DNA from: Carnegiea gigantea
Lineage: Eukaryota; Streptophyta; Magnoliopsida; Caryophyllales; Cactaceae
DNA: 64,000 bases
Direction: 5' to 3'
Assembly (NCBI GenBank): GCA_029747015.1
Contig: JAKOGI010002396.1
Coordinates: 48,793 to 112,792 of the forward strand
Numbering within the stretch: the first letter of the stretch is position 1; the number at the start of each line of letters is the position of its first letter. The notes beneath the pieces are model-generated. The model worked only from the letters and a program-made list of their open reading frames with translations, searched no databases and was not told the DNA's origin. The position numbers were made by a program, and so were the translations under genes. Positions 10,900-22,550 of this stretch are shown here, one piece after another.

Positions 10900-12800
10900 T
10901 AGATACGAAAAGCTCTCGGGTAATTTGCCCTGGATTCTTAATATCACGGCATCAAACCATATGATAGGCGACTTGAAGGCTCTTGAGGAATTTGAGTCCA
11001 GTTGGATTACCAGATGGTGTAGTCAAGATGGCAAGTTTACAAGGGACTATCAATTTGAGTCCAAAAATCAAATTGACAAAAGTTTTGTATGTTCCGAATT
11101 TCGCTTGCAACTTAATCTCAATTTCTCAATTAAATAGAGAATTAAAATGCACTGTGATTTATAATGATATTATTTGTGTGATACCAGACCGCATCTCAAG
11201 GAGCCTGATTGGAGTGGGTGAAGAAAAAGGAGGGGTCTTTTGGTTCAAGGAAATTGATATCTCAAGTGCTAGGATAAAAGTAGTGGACTCCGGTACTTTA
11301 TGCCATAAGTGGCTTGGACAGCCTCAAGACAAGTTCTTTCTTTGCTTCAAGACAAGTTCTTTCTTTGCGTCCTAAGAGTTTAGGTGTTTTTGATACAGTT
11401 ACAAATAAAGAGAACCATCCTTGTGATATTTATTTGTTTTAGGGCAAAGCAAACTCATAGTTTGTTTAACATTAGTGAAAGTAAGGCTGAGGATTTATTT
11501 GAAATCATACATTGTGACATTTGGGTGGTTATAGGGTACCTTCCTTTTGTGGTGCATACTACTTCTTAACCGTTGTGGATGATACGAGTAGAGGTGTGTG
11601 GGTGTTCTTGATGAAAGAAACGGGGGAAGTGGCAACCTTATTATAAAGTTTCGTGGCTTTGGTGAAAAATCAATTTGGCAAGAATGCGAAAATAATTCGA
11701 AGTGACACCGAACTTAGTTTAAGAAGGGCCCTTTGCTTGAGTTCTATTCCGAAAATTAAATTTTATATGAAACTAGTTACACTGACACTCCTCGGCAAAA
11801 TGGTCGGGTGAAGCAAAAGCATCATCATATCTTGAACGCTGTTAGAGCTCTACGCTTTCAGGCTCACTTACCCAAATCTTTTTGGAGTGAGTGTGTGCTA
11901 ACTATTGCATTTGTGATAAATCAAACTCCTAGTAAGTTACTCAATGGTCAAACACCTTATGGAAGTCTTGTATGGTGTTAAACCCAATTTTGATCAAATG
12001 AACGTGTTGGGGTGTCATTGTTATGCTCACTTAAGGCCAAAGTCAAAGGACAAATTTGTACCCCGTGGTAGAAAGTGTGTATTCATTGGGTTTCCTTATG
12101 GAAAGAAGGGTTGGAAGGTGCTTGATTTGGAGTCCAAAGAAATATTCATTAGTAGAGACGTTGTATTCTATGAAGACATTTTCCCTTATTGCTCTTTTAA
12201 TGATACAAAGGCAGACAACACACACACATAGGTAATACCCTTGGAGACTTTGTTTGATGACAGAGATTTTCATTCCTTAGGTGCAATGGACCATCGAGTC
12301 CAAGGGAGGGAGCAACACATCCTCAATCTGGCCTAGCCCATGAAACAAGGACATCGAATGTTGGCGCATCCTCCACTGATGCTGAGCCAGCCCATGAAGC
12401 CTCACCTGACATTGCAGCAAACTCTAGGCTCTCCAATGACAAAGTGCATGCTAGGCCAACGACAAGGGGAGCGAGGATGGATCATCCACTTAGCTCAATC
12501 AGGCCAGCATGTTTGAACCATAAGTGTGGGCCAGTGCTGAAGGCAACACTCCATTGGATCAAGCTCGCAGGACCACGAGAGACCAATGGCCACTTGATGG
12601 ACTACGTTTGCTCTAGTACAAGATTTCTTGACCCCTCCTTTCTACACGTATCTTCAGCAACCTCTTCAGGTATCCTGTATCCCTTAGCAAATTTTATTAC
12701 ATGTGATAAATTTTCTCATGCTCATCGTGGTTTCCTAGCTGCTAATGCAAAAGTTATTGAGCCCACGTACTATAAAGAAGTGGCTACAGATCTCAACTAG
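10900..12800 (+). pseudogene. copia protease and integrase, broken
   Basis: The protease region reads PWILNITASNHMIGD where families read WI-D-S-G-A-S-HM, so the catalytic Asp is replaced by Asn. The GAG-pre-integrase and integrase core follow in several frames: FRAKQTHSLF, IIHCDIW, VVDDTSRGVWVFL, then IRSDTE, DTPRQNGR and LPKSFWSE. A tandem duplication of about 23 bp (TTCAAGACAAGTTC) at about 11325-11370 and many stops show decay. The segment ends at the MITE insertion. Confidence 0.75.
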
Positions 12801-12805
12801 AAGAA

Positions 12806-13167
12806 GGCCCTGTTTGGCAAACAGCTATTAGCTGTTAGCTGTTTGTATTAGCTGTTAGCTGTTAGCTGTTTGAGTTAGCTGTTTGTATTAGCTGTTTGAA
12901 TTAGCTGTTTGTTGAAAAACTGTTTGGTAAAATTAGCTGTTTCTGATAAAGTTGTGAGACAAAAAGCTAATTCTTCAAAAATCTCTTCCAAAAAGCTCAT
13001 GGAATTAGCTTTTTTAAATTAGCTTTTTGGACCCAAAAAGCTCTTTTAAAAAGCTCTTTTACCAAACACCCAAATTAGCTTTTTTACTTGGTCAAAAAGC
13101 TAATTTTGGTCAAATAAGTTCTTTTTGGCCAAAAAGCTCTTCAAAAAGCTCTTTGCCAAACAGGGCC
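12806..13167. mobile_element. Tourist/PIF-Harbinger-like MITE, 362 bp
   Basis: Terminal inverted repeats GGCCCTGTTTGGCAAA and TTTGCCAAACAGGGCC flank an interior made of short words (TTAGCTGTTTG, AAAAAGCT). The trinucleotide GAA is duplicated on both sides (12803-12805 and 13168-13170). Removing the element and one GAA rejoins the copia frame as DLN-stop-KKAMTDE, confirming the exact insertion point. Confidence 0.85.
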
Positions 13168-14631
13168 GAAAGCTATGACAGACGAGATCCAAGCATTGGA
13201 AGATACCAAAACATGGACTTTGGTTGATTTACCACCAGGAAAGAAAGCTATCAACTATAAATGGGTTTATAAAGTGAAGTAAAAGTCTGGCGAATACATT
13301 GAAATATATAAGGCCCGCCTTGTAGTTCGAGGAGACCATCAACAAGAGGGCTTCGATTTCAATGAGACATTTACACCAGTTGCTAAGATGACAAGTGCAC
13401 GAACATTCCTATCTGTTGTCGTGGCAAAAGGATGGAAGCTCCATCAGATGGATGTGAACAATGCTTTCCTCCATGGCGATCCTAAGGAGGAAGTGTATAA
13501 CCGTCAGCTACCGGGGTTTACGTCCACATCCCCAATAAAAGTATGCAGATTGCATAAATCCTTATATGGTTTATGATAGGCTTCTCATCAGTGTTTTGCC
13601 AAGTTATCATGCAAGCTCAGTGAGTATGGCTTCATTTGATCATTTGCCAATTACTTGTTATTTACCTACAAGAGAGGAGATACTTTCATGGCTTTATTTG
13701 TATATATCGATGATATCATCCTTGCCAGCAACAATCCTAAAGCCTCTCAAGAGCTTAAGACTTATCTTAATCACTACTTTCGAATCAAAAATCTTGGCCC
13801 TCTTAAATATTTTTTAGGTCTTGAAGTGGCTCGTGGACCACAAAAGCTATTCCTATCGCAACATAAGTATGCTCTTGTGATTGTTGATGAATGTGGGCTC
13901 TTAGGAACATGCCTAGTTGATTTTTCTCTGGAAGAAAACCACAAACTTGCTTTGGCCAAAGGGAAGTTATTGGATGATCCAGGTCGATACAGCCGATTAG
14001 TTGGGTGCCTCATTTATCTAACCATTATCAGATCAGAAGATTTGAGCTATGTCATTCACATTTTATCTCAATTCGTGCAAGACCCCAAACAGGAGCATAT
14101 GGATGTAGCTAGATAGGTGCTTCATAATATTAAAGTGACACCTGGCCAAGGTATTCCCCTAAGGGTAAACAACCTTCTACAAGTTAGAGCATACTGTGAT
14201 GCCGATTGGGGTACTTGTCCTATCACACGATGGTCTCTAACTGGGTATCTTGTCGCCATTGGTGGGTCTCCAATCTCTTGGCACACCAAGAAGCAAACTA
14301 TAGTTTCTACATCCTCAGCTGAAGCAGAATATCGTTTGATGGCTACCACTACCAGTGAACTATTTTGGTTGAAGTTATTTTTAGCATCTCTTGGAGTTTT
14401 CCATCACACAACCATGCACATGTTTTGTGAAATTCAGGCTGCAATACACATTACCAAGAATCCAGTTTTTCATGAAAAAACCAAACATATCAAAATTGAT
14501 TATCATTTTGTTAGGGAGAAACTGGAATCTGGTGATATGACTGTTTCTTACTTATCCACAAAGCAACAACCCGCTGATATTTTACCAAAGCACTTGGGAA
14601 GAAATAATTTATTTATCTTAGAAGCAAGTTG
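13168..14631 (+). pseudogene. copia reverse transcriptase and RNase H, broken
   Basis: Reverse transcriptase motifs are clear: [48 protein letters not shown] and the catalytic FVYIDDIILAS. RNase H follows with YCDADWGTCP, TGYLVAIGGSPISWHTKKQ, SSAEAEYR and the C-terminal PADILPKHLG. Stops occur near 13280, 13573 and 14113, and a frameshift falls between 13560 and 13660. The RNase H frame from 14117 is the longest intact part. Copia class is certain; the lineage was not assigned. Confidence 0.85.
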
Positions 14632-14720
14632 GCCATGTACACCAAGAATTAGGGTTAGGGTTGTATCTCTTGTGTATTTAAACAACATACATGGCAATAA
14701 GAAGGCAGAGCAGCCAGGCT
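14632..14720 (+). mobile_element. truncated copia 3' LTR
   Basis: This segment matches 8372-8451 (TACACCAAG, AGGGTTGTATCTCTTG, TTTAAACAACAT, GGCAAT-AGAAGG) and then diverges after GCAGCCA, so most of the 3' LTR is missing or too diverged to read. An upstream polypurine tract was not recognised. Confidence 0.6.
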
Positions 14721-14954
14721 CCCTTCATAAACACGCGTGGAAGGCACGTGTGCGTGACTTTTATTCCATTTTCTTACGCGTTAATATATTAATGCATTGT
14801 GACTAAACACACTTATATTTTGTTTTAATTCTTTTTATTGATGGACATGTTTCCTCTTCCAATTTTAACTCTAAACACATCTAAAATTATATATAACATT
14901 TTGTTCGAGGCTCACATAGAGATTGTGAATGTCATGAGGAAAAGAAGGAAAATA

Positions 14955-15600
14955 GGTGCTAAACCATACATTAATTTTTAATCAAAAATATTTTTATTTT
15001 TACTGTACAAATTAGTGTACAATATGTTAATTTTTAATGAACAATACTTTAATTTTTAGTGTGCAATATGTTATTTTTTAGGATACGATAGGTTATTTTT
15101 CAGTGAATATTAGATTAATTTTTAGTGAATAATACTTTATTATTTAATAAAAATAGATTAAGTTTTAATGAATAATAGATTATATTTAGTGAGCATTAGG
15201 TTAATATTTAGTGAATGATACTTTAAGTTTTAGTGAACAATAGATTAATTTTTAATGTATAATAGGTTTATCATTTAGTGAATGCTAGGTTAACTTTTAG
15301 TGTAATAGAACAATATTTACCAAACAATTTGCTTAGTTAACATTTTTTTAGGGAAAAAAATTGATTCACAAAGACTTTGTCTTGCATAATATATTTATTA
15401 AAAAAATGGACAAATTTGCCAAAAATGGAAATATAAAAAAATTTTAAAAATATAAACCGTAAATAAGTTGCGGATGACAAAACCAGTAAAAATATTTTGG
15501 TGAAAAATAGGCTAATTTGTAGTGAACAATAGAACACTCTCTAGGAAAAATAGGTTAGTTTTTGATAAATAATGGATCACTCTTAAGTAAATAGTTTTTG
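14955..15600. repeat. degenerate tandem array, consensus near AATAGGTTAATTTTTAGTG
   Basis: A unit of about 22-26 bp is repeated many times with heavy divergence: TAGTGAACAATAG, GGTTAATTTTTAGTG and variants. The same consensus recurs at 30428-31222. No coding sequence is present. Confidence 0.65.
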
Positions 15601-15847
15601 AAAGACAATTCTTGATTGTAAATAATATATTTCTTTAAAAAATAAAGCAAATGTTAATTAGGGAAACACAAGGAAAAATGATGGGAAAGATTAAAAAAAA
15701 AAAATCAACAAAGTGGCGTTGCCATGCTTCAAGCCATGGAGGTCAATGATTAGAAGCAAATCATTTATCAATCAGTCGACATGACCCAATTGGTGCAACT
15801 AGGGATTAACCACAAGATCATCAAGCATTCTTTTCACTCTTTCTAAC

Positions 15848-17463
15848 TCAATATGGCACCTTCATTGTAAATTCTTTGAAATAATAATCAACACAATCCA
15901 TTTTGTTTCTTAGATCTAAAATAGTAGCAATAGCTAAAGCCCCATTAACTTGACCCCAATACTTGTCAAAATTTTCCATCATACTTGTTGCCATATCTCT
16001 TACCACATCAATATCGCTCGCAAAGCATGACCTCAAAGCAAGTCTAATTTCACATATTCTCTGAAAAAACAAGTGCGATATTGGATAGTCTCTACCAGAG
16101 AAGGCCTTAGTCGCCTTGTAGAAAATATCCAATTTCTCACAGATATTTTGTGCCATTTTCCAATCTGCTTCACTAGGTAGCACAAACTTGAGCTTTTTAT
16201 TCAAACATTTGAATCTTGTAAATACTTCTTTGTAAGTAATACTCATTTGAAGCATTAAAAAGGTAGAATTTCATCTGGTTTTTGCAATCAAGAATTAACA
16301 TTTTTGATGCGGACACTTCCACAACTTGACACGCCTCCTCAAAATTTTCAATTCTTTTTGGGGTTAACATCCAAAATGAAACACATTCACGGATTTTTTC
16401 GATTGCTGAATCAATCACTCCTAATCCATCTTAAACAATCAAGTTCAATATATGAGCACCACACCTCATATGTAACAACCTAGTATTAGTGATCTAGGTT
16501 CAAACTCATCCAGCAAAACACGCATCATTGCATCATTAGTCGTACAATTGTCAACAACTACTGAAGAAATTTTGTTTGCTAGACCATATTGGGATACACA
16601 ATCCATCAAAATTTTAGCAAGGACACCCTTAGTATGCGGACATGGCACATATGTAAACCTATACAAATAAAATTATAAAAAGAATTATAAACATGTACAC
16701 CATACGTATGCAAATACAAAAATAAATAGCTCAAATGATTGTGAATCTCAGCACTACAGGGAAGCAAACTGTGACAGAGACTAAGACAGGGATTTTAAGA
16801 TTAAAGTTGCAGTGCCCAAAGAGGCCCCACCTAGAAGTTGCAATGCCCAAAGACCCCTAATTAATATATATGCATAGGTAGTCCAAATTGAAATCAAAAT
16901 TATTTCAAATTGAAATCAAATTATACCTTAGAGTTCTGTTATGCAGAACCCATGCCTCGTCAATGAAATGTGAAGTCACAACCATGTAGCCCCTTTTTTG
17001 ATTAGATGCACTCCAAATGTCTGTGGTGATTGCAATTCGACTTGAGTTATGAGAGAGCAAATCCTTTAGAGCAATCTTTTCGATTTCAAATTGTTTCATG
17101 ATATTAGCTTTCAATGTATTTCTAAAAATCAACTTGAATTTTGAATTCAGGCTATGGACGCATCGTCTAAATCCAATATGGTCGGCCATGCTTAAGGGGT
17201 ATTCATGCATTACAATCATGTTTATCAATTCTTTCCTTGAAAAATCTTGATCGAACTTCTCCTCCACATTCTGTCCAATGTTACTATCAGCGTTTACTTT
17301 TCTTTGCCATCCATCTCCAAGTCTCAAATGTCTTCCAGGACATACTTTCTGTACATGTTTTAGAAGATGCGATGTTCTAGAGCCTTGTACAGCTATTATC
17401 TCATCACTCCCTATATTTTCAAGGGTATTTAATGAATTATTGGCATTACAATCGAGTTTTTAG
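15848..17463 (-). pseudogene. hAT-family transposase (zinc-finger BED / RICESLEEPER type), broken
   Basis: Reading on the minus strand from 17463, a BED-finger remnant (SRTSHLLKHVQKVCPG) is followed by the hAT core: FSRKELINMIVMHEYPLSM, then RIAITTDIWSASNQKRGYM and a segment around FIDEAWVLHNRTL. A probable intron (about 16924-16667, donor AAG|GTATAA) leads to LAKILMDC and SSVVVDNCTTNDAM. After a frameshift near 16480 come MRCGAHILNLIV, a stop, and a domain with VIDSAIEKIRECVSFW. A second frameshift near 16270 leads to YKEVFTRFKCLNKKL. The C-terminal hATC dimerisation domain was not found, and terminal repeats were not located. Confidence 0.8.
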
Positions 17464-19561
17464 CTGCATTTACTGACTGATTTGAAATCTGATAACTTAT
17501 TTATCACATGTGTATTGTGTATTTTTCTTCAATATATTCTAATACGAGTATACTATCCTTCACATGTGATAGTCAGCTACTGCATAATCAAATTGGCAAG
17601 TAAAAAAAATGTTGACTTGAAGTTGGGATATTAAGACTAAATGCCATCCAACGTCGACATACTGTCATTAGATTCAAAGGTCGGACTAATTTTGTCCAAA
17701 ATCCCCATAGGTAAAATTATTTGTATGCATTATCCAAAATCCCAAAAGAGTTTTATAAAATCAATTTGGTTAACTGAATCAAAGTAGAATTTTGGTTATT
17801 GATTCAGCTTTGGTTTGGCTAGTTCAAAATAGTCGGTTAACTGAAACAAATTTTTTTCCCAAAAAAGGTTAATTTTTCGAAAATGAAAAATATTGGTATA
17901 AAATGTAATTTTTTTATTATTGACAAACTGTTAACCAATAATTGAACTGAAAATTAGTTAATTAATCTGAAAAGCTAGTTAGTCGATTCTTTTCGGTTCA
18001 AATGTTGGTTGAACTGAGATTCCTAGTTAATCGAAAATCAATTAACTGAAATTTCATTTTTGTTTCAGTTCGAATTTTTTTTCTGAATCGAAAAATCTGT
18101 TAAGCAGATTTCAGTTAAATGATTTACTCACCTCGCTGTTTCATGATACAACTTCTGACAAGAAGATCCGCAGAGTTTGTAGAATCTTCCTGTTGAAAGA
18201 CTTGCCACCATAACCTGATTTTGAATAAATGATGTCCACTGCGAACATATATATATTAGAAAAACAATAACTCTCAGTGCATATTTCAGTTTCGCGAAGT
18301 TTGGAAAGATCCAGATGTAGGAAACCTTGCCTCTTCGGATATCTCTATCTTCAAAGAGGCCGATTCAAGAGACCGCAAATGCATATATATTGCAATCAAA
18401 TAATAATCCTAGCGCAAGCTGCCAAACGAGATCAAAATAAACTGATAGAAACACCAAAGACGAGAGATTGCACCATGTAGAAGAGGCAGGTATAGAGAAG
18501 CTCTCGCAGATGGAGAGAGAATGTTTATTGAAAGAAAGAATACACTATGAAGAGCAAAAACAATGAAAAGGTTAGGGCTTATCATTTAGCAAAAGAAAAA
18601 GTATATTTGAAAATGTGTTTCCAGAATCTGACAACCTAGTTAGTTTACTACCTCTTCGATGACATCTACCATGTTGCGGCCTATCATTCTCAGCTTGAGT
18701 TCCAAAAATTAGAACTCAACTTGTCACATTAGTAAAAGTTCTACTTTTCTAGAACTTACATTCCATCATTTTTCCAACCAATGGAACCCATTTCTAGATA
18801 ATTAAATTAAATATTTGTCATGGAACACACCTCATACACATAATTTTTTTTTAATCAGTTAAATAATATTTTTAAGGAAAAAGAAAAACAAAACAAAAAC
18901 AATAACCAAAAAGACAAAAAAAAAAAATGGAATGAGGGAAGAAATGTTGCCACATGCCTCCTCGCATGTCTATATGGCTACAAGCATTAAATTCCATTTT
19001 TTTAAGAATGCTGGGCCCCACTATTAAGACTCATTCCAGTGGTCGGGAATGGCCTTAACCCAAATTCAAATTCATACCCAAAGTTCCACTTGCTCCTAAC
19101 TTTATTCCTAATTTGTGGAATTGTTCCATTAGTCTCTGAGCCTGTAGTCGTTGATTGATTGCTTTCTAGGCCACAGAAAGGAAGCAAAGACCAACCTGTA
19201 CTTTGCCTAGCGCATTACTTTGTTATATAAGACAAACTTACCAAACCTCTATTTTACAAAACTGGTTCTTTTTGCAAAACAAGCTTATTGCACTGGACGT
19301 CAGTCTGCCATAAGTCAACATAAACCAAAAATCACCTAGCTTGATCAAAATATTGTTGACCTAGAACATTACGTGATTTGAAATCGATCTAGCCCATAAT
19401 CAAATTGAAACATCTGTTTGTCATGCCCAGATTAATCATAGTTGACTACCCTAGTTGTTTTTGAGGGTAGACTACCCTCGTTCGTAGAAAGGATAATAAC
19501 GAATGGGGTTTAGGTCTGAGAATTGATTAGGATAATGTTCTCTGGGATTCAAATTTTGATC
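17464..19561. other. gene-free stretch; possible small exon near 18120-18240
   Basis: At 17760-18125 there are GGTTAACTGAA-type degenerate repeats. The minus strand between 18240 and 18130 reads VASLSTGRFYKLCGSSCQKL and ends at a good donor (GCGAG|GTGAG), so it could be an exon remnant of an unknown gene; no family was recognised. The stretch 18640-19200 shares words with 34085-34400 (TAGTAAAAGTT, TTTTTCCAACC-ATGGAAC), suggesting an old MITE family. Confidence 0.4.
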
Positions 19562-19990
19562 TTATTCGGTAACAGTATTTTCAGTAGTGTTTAGTATTTT
19601 GATCAAGCTAACACACTAATCGGTCAATCTTTAGTCTTCAGTAATCTAGTATTTTGACAAGCATTTTAAGGAGCGTTTAACATTTTATATAACCTTTTTT
19701 AAAAGTTAACATTATTAGCTTTTGGCATTTGAAAATAGTGTTTCATATTTTTGGCTAAAAAATATCCTTTAGAAATTTTATCTTTGAAAATTATCTATAT
19801 CCTTTTATGTCGATTTACATTAATCAGCTAACCCACCAGTTAAATTTACCGAACACATTTGTTTCAATCATTCATCTAAACAGTTATTTGCTAACAGATA
19901 AATTAAAAATGTTATTCGCTACATAAACAGGTATCCCCTACCTAAACTGTTATCTACTACCTAAACAACTAATTTTACCGAATAATGCCT
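19562..19990. mobile_element. MITE, inverted relative of 50690-51094
   Basis: The ends read ATTCGGTAACAG and, inverted, ATTCGGTAAAAT. The interior (TTTGGCTAAAAAATATCC, AAATTATCTATATCC, ATGTCGATTTACATTAATCA) is the reverse complement of the element at 50690-51094. It has no coding capacity. Confidence 0.6.
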
Positions 19991-20662
19991 TTGTTTGGAT
20001 TCCTCTCATTCCTTGGATTTGGGCAGCTTCCATTGGCACTTATGCACTGAAGATTGTACAGGAAATTGCCGAAGAACAACATACACTTGCAACGCAACAA
20101 AAGCCACAGCTGAGGTATAGATTCATCTCCAATATGTCCATTCTCATTCTCCTGCTCAAGTTCATTCAACAGTGCAGGAGTCATTTAAAACTGATGTATG
20201 GATTTCCAATCCAGACGCTATCAAACATTCAGCTCAGTTCTTTTTTACAATTCCATATTTTTGCATATACATCATTAACCACTCAGATGATCTGATGAGA
20301 ATGACTTCAACTTCTGTTAATAAATATGGATCTAAGAAGGGGGAAAAGAATCAAGATACTATCAATTCAGTCGTAGCAGGTCTATATGCTTCAGGTTCTT
20401 CGTTGAGCAAAAGAGCCCTTAAGATGGATTCACAGACTTCACTGTCGTAAACAATCCAGCTTGGGAGACACAAATGTATACAATCTTACCCTAAGTAAGT
20501 AAAGAGGCCATTTCTCAAGGACACGCAAATTTCGAACTATTTAAAACTTAATTGAAGAAATCAAGACCTTAGGGACAAGACCAATTTCTCATGTACTTTT
20601 CTAGGGATGAAGAAATACATTTTACTAGAATAGACAGAAATTATGAACAAAGTGTACTTTAG
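19991..20662. other. downstream flank of truncated hydrolase C; nothing recognised
   Basis: This is where exons 3 and 4 of a hydrolase would be expected. Neither the LAG-(x)-ALV start of exon 3 nor the SGH motif of exon 4 can be read on the minus strand. A minus-strand frame at 19975-20184 (MTPALLNELEQENENGH) shows no known domain. Confidence 0.45.
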
Positions 20663-21724
20663 CTATGTGGTATATATTGGAGGCAAGACCACACACAATA
20701 TGATCCCATTGACACTCCAATCACATAGAACTTGGGTCCAAGTTGTAGCTGATCTGCGAGTTGCTCAATATCCATTGCTTCGCTTTTGGGCGGCCTTTTC
20801 GGGTTTGGATCACTCTCTAAGTAACCAGCTCGATCATAGAGAACCATATATATCTTCAACTCATCAATCAGCTCCTAGGAACTAAATCATTGTAAGTCAA
20901 GAGGACTCTGCCAGTCTGCCTCAACAAGGAACTGAACTTTCTTATTAGTTGGGATTATTCTTCCCCTTTGTTTAGTGTTTAGCATGATGACTTTCTCAAA
21001 GACAAGAAGTCTCAGGGGATGAATTGCTTAGTATATTTTAGACTGTATGTACACCCCAAAAGGGTAAAGAGCATATGCTCTTCTTTCAATTACTCCATAT
21101 GCAATTTGCTGACAGATACAATAACCCAAAACAAGTCAAAATCCAAAGTTCAAAAATTCAAATAACTTAAGCAAAGTTCAAAAATTCAAATCACATAAGA
21201 GTAGATGAAGCCTAGCTCCTGGGAAAGAAGGAGGCTTCTTCTCCAAATCTTCTCAAGATAATCCCCAGAAAAGAAAACAACAGAAAAGACCAGGAAAATT
21301 TTACACCCATCAATCCAAAAGCCCTGTCTTAACACTTTCAGGTCAAGCCAGTCTCTTTGCTTAGTGAAGCCAAAACAAAACTCCAATTTTCAGTAATTCA
21401 TTCAAAATCCCCATCTCATATGTCAAAACCCTACTATCTCTACCAGATTCAGATCAAGAATAAAGCCTAGGAAAGATTAAAATAAATAAATTGAGAAAGA
21501 GGGTTTAGATTATGTACTTGGGGCGCCATGAAACTCATCTCTTTACTGCTGCCAAATCCATGAACAATGATGACTTTGAAGTTTGCCTCCTCTTTAGGAA
21601 CTCCTGTCTCTCTATAAGCCAAATATCTGCCATCACTTAGCCTGATTCTGGGTGATGTAATTTCAGGGTCATCCACTGATTTTGAGGTCAGCCTCTCATG
21701 CCCACCTCCAGATATATTTCCCAT
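20663..21724 (-). pseudogene. alpha/beta-hydrolase copy C, exons 1-2 only
   Basis: Exon 1 (21724-21518) starts MGNISGGGHERL, without the membrane helix of A and B. It carries the family blocks SPRIRLSDGRYLAYRETGVP and VIIVHGFGSSKE. Exon 2 (20874-20663) is exactly 212 bp as in A1 and B2 and keeps the nucleophile elbow GVSMG. The donor expected after IPH is CT instead of GT or GC; reading through gives IPHS and a stop. Exons 3-4, which hold the catalytic Asp and His, are missing. It is therefore a truncated paralog or pseudogene. Its different N-terminus shows it is an older, separate branch and not a fragment of A or B. Confidence 0.75.
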
Positions 21725-22000
21725 CTGTAAATGGTACTATCCAAACCCCAGAAGAACCCACAAAAAAATTTAAACATATGAAATTAATCCCAAGAATAAA
21801 TGCACTTATTTTTACTTTTTAGATGAAAAAAGAATAAAGGGCATTGCTTTTTTCTCTGTTTTTGCTTACCTTACAAGTTCTGATGAAGACCCAGAAGCAG
21901 ATCTTCAACGAGATGATGAACAGCACAGAGATCTGATCTTGTCCTCCTTTCTCCCCCCCCCCCCCCTTTTGACCAACGGATGATGCTTCCCCCTTTGCTT
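21725..22000 (-). promoter_or_regulatory. 5' UTR intron and leader of hydrolase C
   Basis: An acceptor (TTTACAG) directly precedes the ATG of copy C, and a strong donor (GTAAG|GTAAGC) lies at 21870/21869, so a leader intron of about 145 bp is likely. This repeats the arrangement in A1. Adjacent poly(C) and poly(A) tracts lie at about 21953-22020. Confidence 0.45.
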
Positions 22001-22550
22001 ATGGAAAAAAAAAAAAAAAGGAAAGGATTTTGTTCATTCCCTGCTCTGACCGTTAATTATTTTTATGATTTGGTCCAAACTGGAAAAGATAATTTCCCCC
22101 CTTCAGCCCTTTTCGTCAGTTTTGATTAGATTTTGAATAATTTTTGTTCACATCTATTCTGTGCTGCTGAGCAAATATTGATTCTTTAGCTGAATGAGGG
22201 GCGCTTTTTTTATTCATTTTATTTTGATTTATTTACTTTTCGGGGCCAACGTGCCAATGTCTCTCTCACCCTCTGTCCTCTAGGTCCTATTTATAGTGGG
22301 TATGAATACGCAAAATTGAAAAAAAATGGGTATGAGGTAGTTACATTGAAAACGGCTATGAGTACGAGTTCGGCTATAGGCATCATCCGTCTCACACCCA
22401 TACCCACCCTGTACCGAATTTTTTTGGAGCGTAAAATAAATTATTGAGTAGAGTTTTGAGCTTTGAACATTGATAATTTGTTAACAAAAAGGCCCCATGC
22501 CACAATGCATCCCCAACTATGCAATGCATCTATTCCTGTCGCTCATTTAT
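22001..22550. other. intergenic, GGGTATG-type degenerate repeat
   Basis: No gene is seen. At about 22290-22420 there are GGGTATGAG/CCCATACCC words like those at 28490-28615 and 32030-32600. The last bases, TTTAT, are the left target-site duplication of the LTR element that follows. Confidence 0.5.

Larger units (their letters stand above)
8335..14720 (+). mobile_element. decayed Ty1/copia LTR retrotransposon with nested insertions
   Basis: The order of parts is 5' LTR remnant (about 8335-8451 and 9707-9778), PBS, gag, protease, integrase, reverse transcriptase, RNase H and a truncated 3' LTR (from about 14632). The two LTR pieces share about 80 bp that includes TACACCAAG, GTATCTCTTG and ATTTAAACAACAT. 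The domain order with integrase before reverse transcriptase makes it copia class. Many stops and frameshifts show it is long dead. A solo LTR (8452-9706) and a MITE (12806-13167) are inserted in it. The outer ends are approximate and no target-site duplication was found. Confidence 0.85.

Noticed and set aside
14645..14668. TTAGGGTTAGGGTT, telomere-like
   Set aside because: Only two units, inside the copia LTR remnant, with the 5' LTR reading TTAGTGTTAGGGTT; not an interstitial telomere array.
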